DNA of 64,000 bases from Gelidibacter japonicus (GCF_010725055.1 NZ_BJKB01000005.1:223741-287740); one strand, 5' to 3'; numbered from the stretch's first letter, positions 35,985 to 45,255 are shown. Program-made: numbers and translations. The notes: generated by a model from the letters alone, not told the origin.

Positions 35985-36075
35985 GTATTAGGTATTAGGC
36001 ATTAGGGATGAGGGATTAGGGATGAGGCATTAGGGATTCCCGATTAGGTATTGATTATGTTGCTAATTGTGGAAT
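35985..36075. repeat. Low-complexity degenerate tandem repeats
   Basis: Short imperfect units built on ATTAGGGATGAGG and then on ATTCTTGATTC-like words. They separate the regulator from the small 2TM gene. Such tracts change length easily. Confidence 0.55.
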
Positions 36076-36133
36076 CTTGAATCTATATTCTTGATTCTTG
36101 ATTCTATATTCTTAAATCCCGAATCTCAAACCC

Positions 36134-36457
36134 TCATTCCCACTTACTTTTGCGTTCCTTTTCCATCAGTTCTTTTATTTTTCGCTCTTCCCAGTTTTTT
36201 CCTAAGACGATATATGGCATAAAAACCGACAGACCATGTGCCAAAAGTCCGATGCCCCAAAAAAACAGGGTGGTGAAGTTCTGCCACTGAAAATAACTTT
36301 CGCCTGGGTCCAATCGCTGCACATTCACTACTACAATCATCAAATTAATCACAACATAAACCAAGAGGTGACTGTAAAACCCAGTGATTCTTTGCACGCG
36401 TTTCTTTGCGCGCTCATAGCGTTCCTTTTCAAAATAATTCATTTCCATTAGTTCCAT
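36134..36457 (-). CDS. Small 2TM-domain membrane protein
   Basis: A 107-residue protein of the 2TM family: an amphipathic start (YERAKKRVQRITGFYSHLLVY), two membrane helices, and a conserved end (GKNWEERKIKELMEKE). These proteins usually sit beside LytS-like kinases in Bacteroidota and may modulate them. Its start overlaps the kinase stop by 10 bases. The kinase carries a second copy of the same domain at its C-terminus. Confidence 0.85.
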   Translation of the reverse strand: MELMEMNYFEKERYERAKKRVQRITGFYSHLLVYVVINLMIVVVNVQRLDPGESYFQWQNFTTLFFWGIGLLAHGLSVFMPYIVLGKNWEERKIKELMEKERKSKWE

Positions 36458-37782
36458 GTTTTAGTCTGCTGTTCTTTTTCCAAGATTTCCTTTATTTTTC
36501 GTTCTTCCCATTCTTTTCCGTAGCCAAATACACCAAAGGCATGAAAGATGACGCCCATCCCCCAGCCCAACATTGGGAACCAGAACCATTGATAGTCCCA
36601 TGAGGTTTTGTAGTTTATAAATATTAAAAATGGGATGACTACGCAATAGGACACTAAATTCCCAAAAAATCCTTTAATGTCTTCCACTCTCTTTTTTGCC
36701 CGTTGATAGGCATCTTGTTCGTTATATAATAGTTTTGTTTCCATGATTGAAATTTGTTTGGTTAAGATGGGTATTTTCACCTTAAAGAAGGCATTTGATT
36801 CGTCAATCAACACCTTGCGTTTGGTTAAAATATCATATCTATTGACAATATTTTGGAGCCCTACCCCTTTTCTGGTTTGAAGGACTTCTTTTTTCTGTAA
36901 ATTATTCTGCACCACCAAATAGTTATCTTCCACCGTGATTTTGATGTGCAAGGGTTTTGATTCGCTCACGGTATTATGCTTAATGGTGTTTTCCAAAAGC
37001 AATTGCAAGGACAAGGGGACCACCTTGGCATCTTCATTGTTGAAATGTTCTGGAATTTCAAAAGTAACACTGTTTTCAAAACGCATTTTCAACAAGTTCA
37101 TATAGGTTTTGGCAAACTCTAGTTCCTCAGCAACCGTAACCAATTCCTTATCCTTTTGTTCTAAAACATATCTGTAGATCTTGGATAACGACACCGTAAA
37201 ACGTTGGGCGTTATCAGGATTTTCCTCAATCAACGAGGTCAATACATTCAAACTATTGAACAAAAAATGAGGATCTATTTGATTTTTTAAGCTTTCAAAT
37301 TGCGCACTGGCCGTATTGGCTATAACTTTCTGTTCCTTTATCTTATTTTGTTGATACCGATTATAGAAATAAACAAAATGAAAAATGATAACAATGGTCA
37401 GGGTAATCCATAGCCCAAAGCTGAAGTTCCTCCAGTGTTGCGTTTGAAGAAAGTCAATCAGCGAAACCCCTTTATAAAGGTAATATTGAAAGCCATTCAA
37501 AATAAACAACCCAGCCATCGTTAGGATTACCGAACCGGTAATACCCACAAGAATACGTTTTAGGCCATCCTCCTTGTTCCATTTTAACTTTTCGAGATAG
37601 GCGAAATAATAATAATTTGAATATCCCAAAAGAAATGCATAGAGCTGATAAAAACCAAAGTCAACTAAGAATTCATTGATCGTTTTATAATCAAATCCGT
37701 TTGACAAAAAATTTCCGATCACATATACAGCACAACCTATAATAAAAGTGAGGAGTATATTTTTCATGGATTTGCCCATCAT
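36448..37782 (-). CDS. LytS-type sensor histidine kinase fused to a 2TM domain
   Basis: A 444-residue membrane kinase. Four membrane helices (about 8-140) are followed by the His_kinase domain with the phospho-His in QIDPHFLFNSLNVLTSLIEE, and a HATPase region (PLSLQLLLENTIKHN, GVGLQNIVNRYDIL). After residue about 345 a complete 2TM domain is attached (AYQRAKKRVEDIKGFFGN, GYGKEWEERKIKEILEKE). The kinase signals to the LytTR regulator at 35226. Signal unknown. Confidence 0.9.
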   Translation of the reverse strand: MMGKSMKNILLTFIIGCAVYVIGNFLSNGFDYKTINEFLVDFGFYQLYAFLLGYSNYYYFAYLEKLKWNKEDGLKRILVGITGSVILTMAGLFILNGFQYYLYKGVSLIDFLQTQHWRNFSFGLWITLTIVIIFHFVYFYNRYQQNKIKEQKVIANTASAQFESLKNQIDPHFLFNSLNVLTSLIEENPDNAQRFTVSLSKIYRYVLEQKDKELVTVAEELEFAKTYMNLLKMRFENSVTFEIPEHFNNEDAKVVPLSLQLLLENTIKHNTVSESKPLHIKITVEDNYLVVQNNLQKKEVLQTRKGVGLQNIVNRYDILTKRKVLIDESNAFFKVKIPILTKQISIMETKLLYNEQDAYQRAKKRVEDIKGFFGNLVSYCVVIPFLIFINYKTSWDYQWFWFPMLGWGMGVIFHAFGVFGYGKEWEERKIKEILEKEQQTKTWN

Positions 37783-37801
37783 AATCTCGGTCTATGGTGT
37801 A

Positions 37802-38425
37802 TTAGTCGTTGCAGGATTTCAATACGGATTCGGCATGCTTTTGCCCCCAGTTAGGATAAAAAGCAGTTTCAGGCTTAAAGTTAGCAAAAAGTTCAATGGC
37901 TTTTTCCACATCTTTACAAAATGGTTTGGTATCCTGCCCAAAATATTTTGCGCTTCCCATATTCCATTCGGCTCTAGCAAGGACCACCATTGGGTTCTCT
38001 GGCGCCATGGCAAAAGCTTTTTCATAAAGATCCGATATCTTAGCAGAATACTTCATCCCATAGGTCATCCCGTCAAAGGCCACCCAATTGGTCAAGACTT
38101 GTGCCTGCATGACCAACAAATCGGCGTTGTACTTTTCGATGGCCATGGCATCATTGAGAAAGTTTTGCGCTTTCTCCAATTGCGCTTTTAATTTATCGGC
38201 GTCCTTTTCTTCCCAAGATTTCAAACTGTTCATTTGGGCAATATAATAATTTGGCAACCAAGCATTAGGTTCAGCTGCAGCAATACGTTCAAAAAGCTGC
38301 TCAGCCTCGTCCCATTGATTGTTTTTCCAAAGCTCAAAAGCTTTTTCCATGCCTTTGTCATAAGAACTTTGCGCAGATAAAATTCCTGTCACAAATAATA
38401 CGGTAATAATAATTAGATGTTTCAT
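37802..38425 (-). CDS. Secreted TPR-like protein of the LytS/LytTR operon
   Basis: Starts at the ATG at 38425, giving a clean signal peptide (MKHLIIITVLFVTGILSAQ). An ATG 12 codons upstream is possible but would spoil the signal. The 207-residue chain has TPR-type helices (MEKAFELWKNNQWDEAEQLFER, LYEKAFAMAPENPMVVLARAEW). It is 20 bases before the kinase gene and probably acts in the same pathway. Confidence 0.75.
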   Translation of the reverse strand: MKHLIIITVLFVTGILSAQSSYDKGMEKAFELWKNNQWDEAEQLFERIAAAEPNAWLPNYYIAQMNSLKSWEEKDADKLKAQLEKAQNFLNDAMAIEKYNADLLVMQAQVLTNWVAFDGMTYGMKYSAKISDLYEKAFAMAPENPMVVLARAEWNMGSAKYFGQDTKPFCKDVEKAIELFANFKPETAFYPNWGQKHAESVLKSCND

Positions 38426-38601
38426 TTTATTGGATATTGGTTTATGGAAGCAAATATCCATTTACTCTTTAAATCCTTAAAATCTGTAGGTCTGAACTGT
38501 CATATTTGAAGGATGAATTGTAAATTAATGACTGCCAAAGCATTCACATCTAAATTGGACTAGGCTAAACCATAGACTCATTATGAAATTAATCCACTTT
38601 T

Positions 38602-38674
38602 AATCTTAAAAAAGATTCCAAAAAATTAAGATTCCTCCGTATTCTTTAAGATTTTCACAAAAATTTAAGATTCC
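38602..38674. promoter_or_regulatory. Phased TTAAGATT repeats (candidate operator)
   Basis: The core TTAAGATT occurs at 38626, 38646 and 38665, i.e. 20 and 19 bases apart, close to two helical turns. A fourth, partial core (AAAGATTCC near 38611) and an inverted AATCTTAA at 38602-38609 lie alongside. They sit between the TPR/LytS/LytTR operon and the ATP-grasp operon, so a regulator such as the LytTR protein could bind there. The site owner is inferred. Confidence 0.5.
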
Positions 38675-38817
38675 TATTGGATGCTATTGTATTTATAATT
38701 AAAAAAAGTATATTGTTGTACTTGTTTAAATATAAAGAAGCCAACACAACTTCTACACTGTAAGAAGCATCCGTTCACATTTTTCAGCTTTAGCCTAACC
38801 TATTAAAAAATAAGATA

Positions 38818-39522
38818 TTGAAAGAACAACATCACAAATGGTATTCGCCAACCCTCAGTAAAGACATAGAAATGCTTGTTTTTGGGCATTCAGGGTATCC
38901 TGTCATACTTTTCCCTACAACTATGGGCAAACACAATGAATGTAAGGACATGAAACTTGTGGAATCCGTCCGATGGTTTGTTGAGCAGGGCAAAGTACAG
39001 ATTTACTGTCCAGATGGCATCAACGAACTGAGTTGGTATAACAAACAAATCCATCCCGCACAACGGGCAAAAAACCATAATTGGTACGATCAGTTTATAT
39101 TGAATGAGGTGGTCAATTCAATTTGTCATCAGAAAGGTATGCCAAAAGTGGCGGTCGCAGGTCCGAGTTTTGGCGGTTATCAGGCGTCAAATTTCGCATT
39201 TAAACATCCTGAGAAAGTCAGCCATATGTTCAGTATGAGTGGGGCATTCGATATCAAATCGTTTGTAGGCAACCACTATGACGACAATGTATTTTTTAAC
39301 AACCCTATAGATTACCTTCCGGGGAACAACCATCCCGATTTATGGAAAATGAAAATCATTCTTGGAGTTGGCGAATGGGATATCTGCCTGGAAGCCAATG
39401 ATCAAATGGCCAAAATTCTGCACGACAAGAATATTCCTTTTTGGTACGACGTACGCAAATGGGCAAAACATGACTGGCCTCTATGGCGACAAATGTTTCC
39501 GGAATACCTTTCAAAGCTTTAA
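38818..39522 (+). CDS. Alpha/beta-hydrolase esterase, first gene of the ligase cluster
   Basis: A 234-residue cytoplasmic alpha/beta hydrolase of the putative esterase family. The nucleophile motif is GPSFGG near residue 117, and later Asp/His are likely in VGEWDI and AKHDWPLWRQ. The start is a TTG at 38818; the family N-terminus (YHKWYSPTL-like, here HHKWYSPTLSKDIEML) begins directly after, so no better start exists. The gene leads five plus-strand genes: esterase, ATP-grasp, GCS2, amidotransferase-like and ATP-grasp-like. It may hydrolyse an ester of the pathway product. Confidence 0.85.
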   Translation: MKEQHHKWYSPTLSKDIEMLVFGHSGYPVILFPTTMGKHNECKDMKLVESVRWFVEQGKVQIYCPDGINELSWYNKQIHPAQRAKNHNWYDQFILNEVVNSICHQKGMPKVAVAGPSFGGYQASNFAFKHPEKVSHMFSMSGAFDIKSFVGNHYDDNVFFNNPIDYLPGNNHPDLWKMKIILGVGEWDICLEANDQMAKILHDKNIPFWYDVRKWAKHDWPLWRQMFPEYLSKL

Positions 39523-39595
39523 AAACTAAAAACAAACAACCAAAACAACTATTAAATAAATTTTCTCTGTTGAGGAAATGATAAAACTTAAATTT

Positions 39596-40558
39596 ATGAA
39601 AAAAATAGGCATCCTATTCGGACAAGAAAATACCTTCCCACAAGCATTTATTGATCGCGTCAATGAAAAGAAAGTCAAGGGAATTGTAGCGGAAGCGGTT
39701 TCCATAGATATGGTAGAACAGGCTAAACCCACAGATTATGCGGTTATTATAGACCGGATTTCGCAGGACGTTCCATTTTATCGGGCTTTCTTGAAAAACG
39801 CGGCCATTTCAGGAACCGCAGTTATCAACAACCCTTTTTGGTGGAGTGCCGACGAAAAGTTTTTCAATAATGCCTTGGCAGAAAAAATAGGTGTTCCTGT
39901 TCCGAAAACCTTCATATTGCCAACCTCGCATCGTCCACCGGACACCGATGAGAACTCTTTCCGCAATATGAAATTTCCTTTTGCTTGGGAACATATGTTT
40001 GATACCATTGGCTTTCCAGCCTATATGAAACCTCATGATGGCGGTGGCTGGAAGAGTGTGTATCGGGTTGAAAACCCTCAGGATCTCTGGAAGAAACATG
40101 CCGAAACAGAGAATTTGGTCATGATGCTGCAGGAAGAAATCAATTTTACGGAATATTTTAGATGTTATGTCTTGAATACGGACAACGTCCATATCATGCA
40201 GTACGAGCCAAGAAATCCGCACCATTTGCGCTATGTCATTGACGGACCTCCTGTGAAACAAGAGATTTTGGACTTGGTCAAAAAATACTGTATCCGTCTG
40301 AATAAGGCATTAGGCTACGATTTTAACACGGTAGAGTTCGCTATACGCGACGGTATTCCATATGCTATTGATTTCTGCAACCCAGCACCAGATGCGGATA
40401 TCAACTCGGTAGGCCAGGAAAACTTCGACTGGATTGTCGAAAATGCTGCCAATATGGCCATTGAAAAAGCCAAACAATATAAGAAAGACAAGATGAACCT
40501 TACCTGGGGTACATTTGTTAAAGATCAGATTACAGGTAAAAAGACTGTTTTCAAATAG
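39596..40558 (+). CDS. ATP-grasp ligase (RimK-like)
   Basis: From the ATG at 39596 (KKIGILFGQENTFPQAFIDRV); an in-frame ATG 18 bases upstream is possible but has a Shine-Dalgarno almost touching it. The 320-residue chain has a preATP-grasp N-terminus, an ATP-grasp body with the Lys/Gly-rich loop (YMKPHDGGGWKSVYRV) and the metal site (VEFAIRDGIPYAIDFCNPAPD). It should join a carboxylate to an amine or similar nucleophile via an acyl phosphate. Substrates are unknown. Confidence 0.85.
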   Translation: MKKIGILFGQENTFPQAFIDRVNEKKVKGIVAEAVSIDMVEQAKPTDYAVIIDRISQDVPFYRAFLKNAAISGTAVINNPFWWSADEKFFNNALAEKIGVPVPKTFILPTSHRPPDTDENSFRNMKFPFAWEHMFDTIGFPAYMKPHDGGGWKSVYRVENPQDLWKKHAETENLVMMLQEEINFTEYFRCYVLNTDNVHIMQYEPRNPHHLRYVIDGPPVKQEILDLVKKYCIRLNKALGYDFNTVEFAIRDGIPYAIDFCNPAPDADINSVGQENFDWIVENAANMAIEKAKQYKKDKMNLTWGTFVKDQITGKKTVFK

Positions 40559-40624
40559 AAACTCAATTACCTTTCGGGCCGAAATTTTGGGCCGAAAGAT
40601 GATCATAAAAAACCAACCGATAAT

Positions 40625-41719
40625 ATGAAATTCACATTAGGCATTGAAGAGGAATATCAGGTCATCTGTCCAAAAACTCGTGAACTCATTTCCCATGATC
40701 AACAAATTGTTTCCCAAGCGGCAAAAATCTTAAATGACCAGGTCAAGGCAGAAATGCACCAAGCAGTAGTGGAAGTTGGCACCAATATCTGTCAGGATAT
40801 TCATGAGGCCAGAGAGGACCTTACCCATTTGCGTAAATCCATTTCTGAAATTGCCAACTCTTTGGGTTTCAAGATTGGTGCTGCGGGAACACATCCATTT
40901 ACAAAATGGCAGACCCAGCTGATAACGCCCAACCCGCGTTATGATGAGATTGTCAACGAACTTCAAGATACGGCACGTTCTAACTTAATTTTTGGGCTCC
41001 ATGTACATGTGGGGATTGAAGAAAAGCAATTGTCCTTACATTTAACCAACGCCATGCGTTATTTTTTACCGCATGTATATGCCTTATCAACCAATTCGCC
41101 GTTTTGGGAAGGCCGCAATACGGGTTTCAAATCGTTTCGTTCAAAAGTTTTTGATAAATTTCCGAGAACAGGAATTCCAGGAGTCTTCCAAACTGTTGCC
41201 GAATATGAGCATTATATAGATATCTTAATCAAAACGAAATGTATTGATAATCCAAAGAAAATATGGTGGGACATTCGTATGCATCCGTTCTTCCCAACCT
41301 TGGAAGTACGTATTTGTGATGTCCCCATGACCATTGAGGAAACCCTGAGCATTGCCGCATTGATCCAGGCCTTGGTTGCCAAACTTTATAAGTTAAGGAC
41401 CCAGAATCTTAACTTTATGCTCTACCACCGCGCCTTGATCAATGAGAACAAATGGCGGGCCAGCCGATACGGACTTGATGGCAGTATGATCGACTTTGGC
41501 AAGGAATGTGAAGTAAACACAAAAGATTTAATGCTCGAATTGCTTGATTTCGTAGATGATGTTGTGGATGAGCTCGGTTCCCGAAAGGAAATAGAACACG
41601 TTAAGACCATGATCAAAAACGGTACAGGAGCCGACAGACAGCTTGCCGTTTTCGAAGAGACCAAGGATTTGACTAAAGTGGTGGACTATGTTATTGAGCA
41701 GACCCTTTTAGGAACTTAG
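40625..41719 (+). CDS. GCS2-type carboxylate-amine ligase
   Basis: A 364-residue member of the glutamate-cysteine ligase 2 (YbdK-like) family. The start FTLGIEEEYQVICP has the metal/ATP Glu cluster, and the middle has HVHVGIEEKQLSLHLTNAMR, NTGFKSFRSKVFDKFPRTGIP and WDIRMHPFFPTLEVRICD, all family hallmarks. Related enzymes form gamma-glutamyl or other amide bonds with ATP. Being between two ATP-grasp genes, it most likely makes one bond in a stepwise assembly rather than glutathione precursor. Confidence 0.88.
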   Translation: MKFTLGIEEEYQVICPKTRELISHDQQIVSQAAKILNDQVKAEMHQAVVEVGTNICQDIHEAREDLTHLRKSISEIANSLGFKIGAAGTHPFTKWQTQLITPNPRYDEIVNELQDTARSNLIFGLHVHVGIEEKQLSLHLTNAMRYFLPHVYALSTNSPFWEGRNTGFKSFRSKVFDKFPRTGIPGVFQTVAEYEHYIDILIKTKCIDNPKKIWWDIRMHPFFPTLEVRICDVPMTIEETLSIAALIQALVAKLYKLRTQNLNFMLYHRALINENKWRASRYGLDGSMIDFGKECEVNTKDLMLELLDFVDDVVDELGSRKEIEHVKTMIKNGTGADRQLAVFEETKDLTKVVDYVIEQTLLGT

Positions 41720-41729
41720 AAAAAATTAC

Positions 41730-42548
41730 ATGCTTAAAGAAAAATTTAAAGTAGCCATTCTTGATATGAACAACAACCAACCCAATCAGGGTTTGCGTTG
41801 TATTGCCGATATCGTAAGTGGTTTTAAAGATGAAGTGGATTATACCATATTCAACGTCAGAGGTGCAGAGGAAATACCTGACACCTCTTTTGATATTTAT
41901 ATATCGAGTGGTGGACCTGACAGTCCGCTGGAAGATGGACCATGGCGTATTCCGTATCTGAATTTAGTACAGGACCTGTGGGATTTTAATAAGACCTCAC
42001 AGCACCAAAAGAAATATATGTTTTTTATCTGCTATTCGTTTCAGGTGGTGTGCGACTATTTTAAATTAGGAGAAATGAAACCAAGACGGAGCACTTCCTT
42101 TGGTGTTTTACCCATTCACAAAACAAAAAAAGGTCTGAAAGATCCGCTTTTGGAAGGTTTGGACGATCCGTTTTATGCGGTGGATTCTCGCGATTGGCAG
42201 TTGGTACAACCCCGTTTGGAGGTTTTTAAGGAACAAGGCGCTTCCATATTAAGTCTCGAAAAAATACGAAGCCATGTGAGTTATGAACGTGCCATTATGG
42301 CGGTTCGTTTCTCAAAGGAATTTGTAGGCACACAATTCCATCCCGAAGCTGACCCCGTTGGTATGAGGGCACATTTTCTCGCAGATGCCAATAAATACAA
42401 GGTCATAGCCAATTTTGGTGAAGAAAAGTATGATGATATGATGGAAAAAATGGATGATCCAGACAAAATCATCAAAACCCATAAAATCATTCTACCGAAG
42501 TTTATAGAACGTGCCATGAAACAACTCTCATCTCAATTAATCTCATAA
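41730..42548 (+). CDS. Class I glutamine-amidotransferase-fold enzyme
   Basis: A 272-residue GATase1 protein without any attached synthetase. The nucleophile is the Cys in FFICYSFQVVC (replacing the usual GICLGHQ), the oxyanion region YISSGGPDSPL, and the late His and Glu in GTQFHPEADPVG, so the catalytic triad is complete. Stand-alone enzymes of this fold can hydrolyse gamma-glutamyl amides, so it may trim a gamma-Glu-linked product of the adjacent GCS2 enzyme. Only 10 and 6 bases separate it from its neighbours, indicating a single transcript. Confidence 0.82.
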   Translation: MLKEKFKVAILDMNNNQPNQGLRCIADIVSGFKDEVDYTIFNVRGAEEIPDTSFDIYISSGGPDSPLEDGPWRIPYLNLVQDLWDFNKTSQHQKKYMFFICYSFQVVCDYFKLGEMKPRRSTSFGVLPIHKTKKGLKDPLLEGLDDPFYAVDSRDWQLVQPRLEVFKEQGASILSLEKIRSHVSYERAIMAVRFSKEFVGTQFHPEADPVGMRAHFLADANKYKVIANFGEEKYDDMMEKMDDPDKIIKTHKIILPKFIERAMKQLSSQLIS

Positions 42549-42554
42549 TTTATC

Positions 42555-43754
42555 ATGATTGCCACCTTACGCAAGGCGTTTAACGCTCAATTTTCTGAAG
42601 AAAAATATGCCGGTATGCTGGCAGACATCGTCGCTCAATTTGACTATACCCCAAAATTCAAGATCGCTGAGACTCCTGTATTTATTCCCAAGGAGTTGAA
42701 AAAGAAATTGGTGGAAGCTTGTGAGGACATCATGAAAGTCATTGATCAGCCCAATTTTAAGGAACTGACCGAAGGCGCATTTTTTAAGGATAGTATGAGA
42801 GTACCCAATGAAGATGAGCATTCCAAGTTCATTCAATTGGATTTTGGCGTGTGTTTGGATGAAAATGGCAAGTTAACGCCAAAGCTGATAGAACTTCAAG
42901 GCTTTCCTTCTCTTTACTTTTTTCAAGAATTGGTAGGCAGTATGTACCGCAAGCATTATGACGGTATCCCGGAAGAGTTCTCACAACACCTCAACGGATT
43001 GAGCTCTGATGACTATATCGAATTGTTACGCACTGAGATTGTTGGCGATACCGATCCGAAGCAGGTCATTCTTCTGGAGATCGAACCAGAAAAACAGGCT
43101 ACGGCCATCGACTTTTACGCCACCGAGGCTTTATTGGGCATCAAAGTATTGTGCATTTCCAAACTGATCAAAAGAGGAAAACAATTATTTTATGTGGATG
43201 ACAAGGGTTCCGAGATTCAAGTGTTGAAGATTTATAACCGTATTATTTTTGACGAATTGGACCAGCGTCCTGATTTAATTCGCCAATTTGATTTCAAAGA
43301 CGAAGTAAACATTGAATGGATTGGACATCCGAATTGGTTTTTCAGGATCAGCAAGTACACGATGCCATTGTTAAAAGGCGATTATGTGCCAAAATCCTAC
43401 TACTTGGATAAACTTGAAACCATTCCCAACGATTTAGAGAATTATGTTCTAAAACCACTCTATTCTTTTGCGGGTGCAGGTGTGCAGATCCATGTGGATA
43501 AAGCGATGATTGATGCGGTAAAAGATAAATCGAATTATCTGTTGCAGGAGAAAGTGGCCTATGCACCCGTAATAGAAACGATGGATGACCCTGCAAAATG
43601 TGAAATCCGAATGATGTTGCTCCATAATAGCAAAACCAATAAAACTCAAATTGTGAGTAACCTGATGCGACTGAGCAAAGGTGAAATGGTAGGGGTCAAA
43701 TACAATAAGGATAAGACTTGGGTTGGAGGTAGTACGGGGTTCTTTGAGCCTTGA
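42555..43754 (+). CDS. ATP-grasp-like ligase, last gene of the plus-strand cluster
   Basis: A 399-residue protein. The ATP-grasp-like centre is at NYVLKPLYSFAGAGVQIHVD (Lys and Gly-rich loop) and LLQEKVAYAPVIETMDD, with CEIRMMLLHNSKTNK and MRLSKGEMVGVKYNKDK following. The N-terminal half (KFIQLDFGVCLDENGKLTPKLIELQGFPS) resembles pre-ATP-grasp regions of glutathionylspermidine-synthase-like enzymes, but the match is loose. No specific family could be assigned. It should catalyse a second ligation in the same pathway as the other genes. Confidence 0.7.
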   Translation: MIATLRKAFNAQFSEEKYAGMLADIVAQFDYTPKFKIAETPVFIPKELKKKLVEACEDIMKVIDQPNFKELTEGAFFKDSMRVPNEDEHSKFIQLDFGVCLDENGKLTPKLIELQGFPSLYFFQELVGSMYRKHYDGIPEEFSQHLNGLSSDDYIELLRTEIVGDTDPKQVILLEIEPEKQATAIDFYATEALLGIKVLCISKLIKRGKQLFYVDDKGSEIQVLKIYNRIIFDELDQRPDLIRQFDFKDEVNIEWIGHPNWFFRISKYTMPLLKGDYVPKSYYLDKLETIPNDLENYVLKPLYSFAGAGVQIHVDKAMIDAVKDKSNYLLQEKVAYAPVIETMDDPAKCEIRMMLLHNSKTNKTQIVSNLMRLSKGEMVGVKYNKDKTWVGGSTGFFEP

Positions 43755-44052
43755 TTTGATGGAACGCGGACCTGCCCGACTTTGTCATTCAGGCGGGTTG
43801 CACTAATTATCACGAATTAAATAATTCCACTAATTTTTCACAAAGCAGCAAAAACTTTTCTTGTACCCACTATGTCATAGTGATTATTTCCCGCAGATTT
43901 CACAGATTTACGCAGAACACTCCTTTATAAACCATTAAAAGTATCTATGGCAAACTTCGGGGTTATTGTGGAACTCTTTCGAACTACTAATCCCTAACCC
44001 GCCCGTACCGAAAAGGCACGTTCGGGCGGGTCCCTAAAACCTAATCCCTTCA
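43755..44052. other. Convergent spacer with GC-rich hairpins
   Basis: About 300 bases between the two converging operons. At 43997-44031 a 9-bp perfect stem (ACCCGCCCG with CGGGCGGGT) and near 43771-43797 a weaker related hairpin (CCTGCCCG ... CAGGCGGG). A small CGCAGATTTCACAGATT tract is at about 43890. The hairpins may serve as bidirectional terminators; similar GC-rich hairpins are seen at 3351-3385. Confidence 0.5.
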
Positions 44053-45255
44053 TCACAGGCTCTTATCCGGTGCCGGAATACTCGCATGAAAATCTGATGC
44101 GATGCGCTGGGTGTAACTATCCAGCAACTCCATAACTCGGTCGCTACTGTCAGACACCACAATCATTCCGATATGCCATTTTTTATCCATGCGCCAAACA
44201 ATCTCCGGATCGTTAAAGCTTGATGTGTCAGGGTGTTCAAATTTGCTTAGAGACACCACAATACCGGCATGTTGGTTCCTGACCTTTGGCAGTTTATAGA
44301 TTTCCTTTCTTAAGGTGGCCGATTCAATTCGTGCCCATTCGCCCCAAAGATTGATGCCCGAAGCAAACTCTACCATTTCGGCCAAATTGGCCCCGCCCAC
44401 TCGTGAAGAGGTTTCCAGAAAAAACAGTTCCCCCGTTTCCTTGGATGCAATAAACTCGGTATGTGAAGCCCCAAACTGCATTCCAAAAGCTTTCATGACC
44501 TCAGCATTCATTTTGTTCAGGGCCTTATCAATTTTAGACCCTATTTCGCAGGTGGCCGATCTGAAGACGCCACCACCGTGAGCGACCTCAAATGGCGTGT
44601 CCAAATATTTGCTCGCACGAGAAAAAATAACTTTACTGTCAACAATCAAACTGTCCACATGATACACATCACCAGGCGCGAATTTCTCAATCAAGTAATT
44701 ATCGCGCTCATCTTTGAGCACATCGATAATCTGCCATAGCTCCTCCTTATTATTGACTTTACGAATCCCGGTTGCTGAGGCTTCCAATCGCGGTTTCAAC
44801 AACCATGGCGGACTCACCCGATCGGTATAGGCATTGATATCCACATCGTGGAACAAGGCCGTAAATTCGGGTACATTGATACCTTCGGCCAATGCTTTGG
44901 TACGCATCGCCAACTTATCTCTAAAATAGTGCGAAGTGGTACGTCCCATCCCCGGCATTCTAAAGTGCTCACGTAAGAGAGCGACTTTCTCCACATCGAA
45001 ATCGTCCAAAGCCACAAAACGGTCAAACTTGATTGTTCTGAATTTATAGGCTATCCCTTTGGTTACATCACTTTGATTCCAGTTTTCGACATAAAACACG
45101 TCATCAATGGCTTCCCAAGGCCAAACCTCATGTTCCAACTGCTTTTTGGTCAAGAGATAGACATTGTTTCCTTCCGCCTTACAGCTTTTAATGAAATCGG
45201 CGCCTTTATGGTATGTAGTGACGCATAAAAAATTGAGTGGTCGTTTATTTGACAT
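44053..45255 (-). CDS. ATP-grasp carboxylate-amine ligase (CarB-like)
   Basis: A 400-residue ATP-grasp enzyme with the classical layout: N-terminal Rossmann-like region (PLNFLCVTTYHKGADFIKSCK), the ATP-binding lid (HYFRDKLAMRTKALAEGINVPEF; PPWLLKPRLEASATGIRKV) and the metal site ELFFLETSSRVGGANLAEM. It resembles D-Ala-D-Ala-like and L-amino-acid ligases. It is the first of the minus-strand set when read from the convergent side but the last in transcription order, after M17 peptidase and esterase genes. Substrates are unknown. Confidence 0.88.
   Translation of the reverse strand: MSNKRPLNFLCVTTYHKGADFIKSCKAEGNNVYLLTKKQLEHEVWPWEAIDDVFYVENWNQSDVTKGIAYKFRTIKFDRFVALDDFDVEKVALLREHFRMPGMGRTTSHYFRDKLAMRTKALAEGINVPEFTALFHDVDINAYTDRVSPPWLLKPRLEASATGIRKVNNKEELWQIIDVLKDERDNYLIEKFAPGDVYHVDSLIVDSKVIFSRASKYLDTPFEVAHGGGVFRSATCEIGSKIDKALNKMNAEVMKAFGMQFGASHTEFIASKETGELFFLETSSRVGGANLAEMVEFASGINLWGEWARIESATLRKEIYKLPKVRNQHAGIVVSLSKFEHPDTSSFNDPEIVWRMDKKWHIGMIVVSDSSDRVMELLDSYTQRIASDFHASIPAPDKSL

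Noticed and set aside
43880..43915. CGCAGATTTCACAGATTTACGCAG as a regulatory site
   Set aside because: It looks like a common dispersed flavobacterial tract, lies between converging genes and has no symmetric or phased arrangement.
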